From contig QORU01000003.1 in assembly GCA_003574785.1 (NCBI GenBank), positions 310,001 through 374,000 on the forward strand: DNA of 64,000 bases, written 5' to 3'. Below the pieces are notes generated by a model. It made no database searches. It worked only from the letters and a program-made list of their open reading frames with translations, and was not told where the DNA came from. Position numbers and translations under genes: made by a program. Shown here in pieces: positions 61,687 through 64,000 of the stretch (the stretch's first letter is position 1; each line of letters begins with the position of its first letter). This stretch comes from Taklimakanibacter deserti. Lineage in GTDB: Bacteria > Pseudomonadota > Alphaproteobacteria > Rhizobiales > Aestuariivirgaceae.

Positions 61687-62403
61687 ATGTCGACGTCGCG
61701 GCCCATGCGCGATCTTATGGTTCAGGTTCTGGCGACCGTCATGATCCCGCTCACCATCGCGGGCACCGGCCTCTATTACACCCGCTGGCAGCAGAATCTG
61801 AGCGACCTCAAGACCATGATCGACCTGGTCAGCGACGAGAACAGCGAGAAGCGCAAGTTCGGCATCGCCATGCTCGAATATCTGCTGAAGAACAACAAGG
61901 TGCCGGTGGAGTTCGTGGCGGCCCAGCTCGATTACGCCAATTCATCTTCCGACAAGCAGATGCTGCCCTTGATGGAAGCGGCGCTGATGAAAGCGGCGGA
62001 CGAGAATCCGACGGTCGCCGAGACTTTCCGCAAGGCGCTCGAGCGCCTGCCGAGCCGGCTCTTCGTCCATGCCATGACCGATCAGCAGCGTGCCTGCATC
62101 ACGACCATGCTCTTGTCGCTGAAGGACGGCGATCGCGCCCAGATCTCGGTGCCGCTGATCGCGCAGGTCAATTGGGACGGCAAGCAACATGAATTGCGGG
62201 TGCTGAAAGACAGCGACATGGAGCGCGGCAAGGCGATCGCCAACATGTTCGCGAGCCTCGGGCTCGATTTGAAGATCATCAACCTGACCAATATCTGGGA
62301 CGGCGCGAAGAAGGTCCGGCCGAACACCTTCGAATTGTGGTTCGGCAATGCGCCGCTGCCGATCGTGTGCGGCGGCACCGCGCAGCCGGCGAAGACTCAG
62401 TAA
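61687..62403 (+). CDS. Membrane-anchored hypothetical protein, 238 aa
   Basis: 238-residue protein with one N-terminal membrane helix (VQVLATVMIPLTIAGTGLYY, about residues 12-31) and a mostly helical soluble part (KKFGIAM-like repeats of Leu/Lys; FGIAMLEYLLKNNKVPVEFV). No known domain recognised. GGAGC lies 8 bases before the ATG. Its last 7 bases overlap the convergent ybaK gene. It does not continue the polyol operon by obvious function. Confidence 0.75.
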   Translation: MSTSRPMRDLMVQVLATVMIPLTIAGTGLYYTRWQQNLSDLKTMIDLVSDENSEKRKFGIAMLEYLLKNNKVPVEFVAAQLDYANSSSDKQMLPLMEAALMKAADENPTVAETFRKALERLPSRLFVHAMTDQQRACITTMLLSLKDGDRAQISVPLIAQVNWDGKQHELRVLKDSDMERGKAIANMFASLGLDLKIINLTNIWDGAKKVRPNTFELWFGNAPLPIVCGGTAQPAKTQ

Positions 62404-62885
62404 ACGTTGATCGTCACCGCCTGGGTCTTGGCTTGAAGCTCCTGCGGCTTGAGCCGCATCACGCAATGGGGCGTCCCGGCCGCGGTCCAGACATCGGCAT
62501 AGGTGAGAAGATCTTCGTCCATATAGGTCTTGAGCGGCTGGGCATGGCCGAAAGGCGGTATGCCGCCGATGGCAAAGCCGGTCGTGCCGCGCACATAGGC
62601 GGCATCGGGACGCGCCAGGCCCTCGCCGATCACTTTTGCCGCTTTACGCTCATCGACCCGATTCTTGCCCGAAACCAGCAGCAAATAGGGCGTGCCGGAA
62701 TTGGCGCCCCGGAAGACGAGCGATTTGACGATCTGGCCGACCTCGCAGCCGCAAGCCTGAGCGGCTTCCTCTGCGGTACGGGTGCTGTCGGCCATGGTCA
62801 TGATGTGAGGGTCGAGGCCCAGCTGTTTCGCGGCGTCCGCGACGCGCTGGGCGCTCGAAGGCAGTGGATTTTTCGAATCGGTCAT
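62397..62885 (-). CDS. ybaK: YbaK/EbsC-family aminoacyl-tRNA deacylase
   Basis: 162-residue editing-domain protein. Conserved elements are VGQIVKSLVF (catalytic Lys), PYLLLVSGKNRVDERKAA, and GFAIGGIPPFGH (about residues 103-114). YbaK hydrolyses Cys-tRNA(Pro) made by prolyl-tRNA synthetase; close relatives edit other mischarged tRNAs, so the exact substrate is open. Monocistronic on the minus strand. Confidence 0.9.
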   Translation of the reverse strand: MTDSKNPLPSSAQRVADAAKQLGLDPHIMTMADSTRTAEEAAQACGCEVGQIVKSLVFRGANSGTPYLLLVSGKNRVDERKAAKVIGEGLARPDAAYVRGTTGFAIGGIPPFGHAQPLKTYMDEDLLTYADVWTAAGTPHCVMRLKPQELQAKTQAVTINVY

Positions 62886-62990
62886 GGCGTTGCTGGTGCG
62901 GGAGTTGCAAGATGAGCGGAAGGCGCCAAGTTACGAGTCGTTGGCGGCCCGTTTTGGCACAGTTTGTTCATAGTCCGGGAGTTTTTTTTA

Positions 62991-63533
62991 GTGGTTTCCC
63001 CCTTGTCGACAAGAGTGCCGGGAGATCAGGGCTTAAGCGGAGCGCTTCGTCAAGCCCGCTTGGCCGAAGCTGCCCATTTCGAGGCCGTTCTCGATATCAG
63101 GGACGCCCAGACGCTGCGACTCCAGGTCCTGAAGGACGAACTCGCGCCGGCCATCCTGGCCAACACCGAGGCCGCGGCCTTCGTCGATCTGGCGCTGGTG
63201 CCGGGCGATCCGCCGCGCCTGTGGATCGACCTCATCACCTCGATCGTCATGGCGCCCGATCCGCGCACCTATCGGCTCGTCCAGGACGGCCCGGGAGGGC
63301 GCCAGACGCTGCTCGAGACCGCCGATCGGGGGGAGATGATCGACAGGGTGAAGCAGCATATCGCCCATCGCCTGATCGCCCGCGAGCGCGAGAAGACCGC
63401 GGTTGCGGCCGCACGACCCAAGCTCATCGGCTATTCGACCGGCGCCCTCGTCCTCGCCTGGCTGTCCGGATTCACCATCGGCGTGCTCGCCCTTTTCGTC
63501 GTGGGAATCCTGATTTCCCGGCTGAGTGGTTAA
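62991..63533 (+). CDS. Hypothetical protein with C-terminal membrane helix
   Basis: 180-residue protein from GTG 62991, which has GGGAG about 10 bases upstream; a TTG at 62964 would add nine residues. The N-terminal about 140 residues are soluble (LDIRDAQTLRLQVLKDELAP, IDLITSIVMAPDPRTY), and one helix (GALVLAWLSGFTIGVLALFV, about residues 146-165) ends the chain. The topology suggests a tail-anchored protein. Family not recognised. It precedes the acyl-AMP ligase by 110 bases. Confidence 0.7.
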   Translation: MVSPLSTRVPGDQGLSGALRQARLAEAAHFEAVLDIRDAQTLRLQVLKDELAPAILANTEAAAFVDLALVPGDPPRLWIDLITSIVMAPDPRTYRLVQDGPGGRQTLLETADRGEMIDRVKQHIAHRLIAREREKTAVAAARPKLIGYSTGALVLAWLSGFTIGVLALFVVGILISRLSG

Positions 63534-63643
63534 CGGCCAACAGGCCTCGTTATATTCTGAAATACCTTTTGATTTTATGCTTCCCGGCCAACGCTGTTAG
63601 CTAGGCAACAGGGGAGTTCGGCGAATCTTGTCCATCCAGGGAT

Positions 63644-64000
63644 ATGGTTTCCGAAACTTTAGTAAAATCAAGAGGTTGGGATTTGCACGGAACGGTAGTC
63701 AAGGGCGGTTTGAGGCCGGGTGAAAGCGATTTTGGCCCGAAGCCTACCCCACATCGCAATCCAGTGCTGGCAAAAGTGCTCGGTGGGTTTGCCACTCTGA
63801 CCGCGGGTCTCGACTATGCGGCAAGGGGCGTCACCGGCTTCAATTTCTATTCACCGCGCGGCCAGCTCGAGCATGTGCTGACCTATCGCGAGCTGCGCCT
63901 CAGGGCGCTCCAGACGGCGCGCAAGCTTCTGGCCACCGGCCTCAAGCGCGGTGAGCGCGTGGCGGTCGTCGCGGAAACCAGCCCGGACTTCATGGCGGTG
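63644..64000 (+). CDS. Fatty acyl-AMP ligase / acyl-CoA synthetase, 3' end outside window
   Basis: AMP-forming acyl-activating enzyme; 119 residues visible. From ATG 63644 (MVSETLVKSRGWDLHG) the frame runs to the window edge without a stop, through GFNFYSPRGQLEHVLTYREL and GLKRGERVAVVAETSPDFM, the typical N-terminal part of ANL-superfamily ligases. AGGGAT lies close upstream. The catalytic core is beyond the window, so acyl-CoA versus acyl-AMP ligase cannot be decided. Confidence 0.8.
   Translation, partial: MVSETLVKSRGWDLHGTVVKGGLRPGESDFGPKPTPHRNPVLAKVLGGFATLTAGLDYAARGVTGFNFYSPRGQLEHVLTYRELRLRALQTARKLLATGLKRGERVAVVAETSPDFMAV

Overview
The window is GC-rich chromosomal DNA from an alphaproteobacterium, most likely of the Rhizobiales/Hyphomicrobiales. 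This is inferred from the density of ABC uptake systems for nitrogen compounds and polyols, from LivFHM, Pot-type, Rbs-type and IolG proteins of rhizobial character, and from dispersed REP-like palindromes. No rRNA, tRNA, CRISPR array, integrase or transposase was seen. Both edges cut genes: a LivK-type binding protein on the left and an acyl-AMP ligase on the right.

Layout. 1-7940: a Liv-type ABC transporter (livG not in the window), a glutamine-synthetase-like ligase, then on the minus strand a small unknown protein, an arginine-deiminase/amidinotransferase-fold hydrolase, an SDR and a TetR regulator. 8146-13016: a spermidine/putrescine-class ABC transporter with an embedded NodB-type deacetylase. 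13021-17912: a DeoR regulator divergent from a GlpA-like, GlpB-like, GlpK-like operon. 17919-24818: assorted genes (DUF72, TetR/MFS pair, BKACE enzyme, OmpA protein, amino-acid binding protein, GNAT). 24863-29732: an SDR, a ribose/inositol-class ABC transporter and IolG. 29826-32085: an Asp/Asn beta-hydroxylase-like protein divergent from a DegT aminotransferase.

32236-42660 holds the most notable system: a bacterial microcompartment (metabolosome) locus. A class III PLP enzyme and an APH-fold kinase (32236-34545) are separated by about 4.2 kb of other genes (two membrane/exported proteins, GST, MerR, AraC) from a compact operon encoding a CoA-acylating-type aldehyde dehydrogenase with a C-terminal encapsulation-peptide-like helix, a permuted tandem-BMC protein, a PduM-like protein, a BMC-P vertex protein, a BMC-H hexamer and a second permuted tandem-BMC protein. 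This parts list resembles the actinobacterial RMM / amino-alcohol (aminoacetone/1-amino-2-propanol) utilization microcompartment: kinase, PLP phospho-lyase, aldehyde, then acyl-CoA without a B12 enzyme. A divergent AraC regulator abuts the shell operon.

42664-48764 is an accessory pocket: a HigA antitoxin with a frameshifted HigB toxin, two tandem-duplicated winged-helix/TolB-like/TPR regulators, a short ORF, an RNase T2 and a Phd/PemK-type toxin-antitoxin pair under a perfect palindrome. 48841-55266: an aldo/keto reductase, a membrane protein, an SDR and a second Pot-class transporter. 55571-61625: a polyol-phosphate operon (TIM-barrel protein, sn-glycerol-1-phosphate dehydrogenase family, HAD phosphatase, DeoR, FGGY kinase, AbrB-type membrane protein). 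61687-64000: two small membrane proteins, YbaK and the start of an acyl-AMP ligase. All functions are read from sequence and family knowledge; no searches were run.
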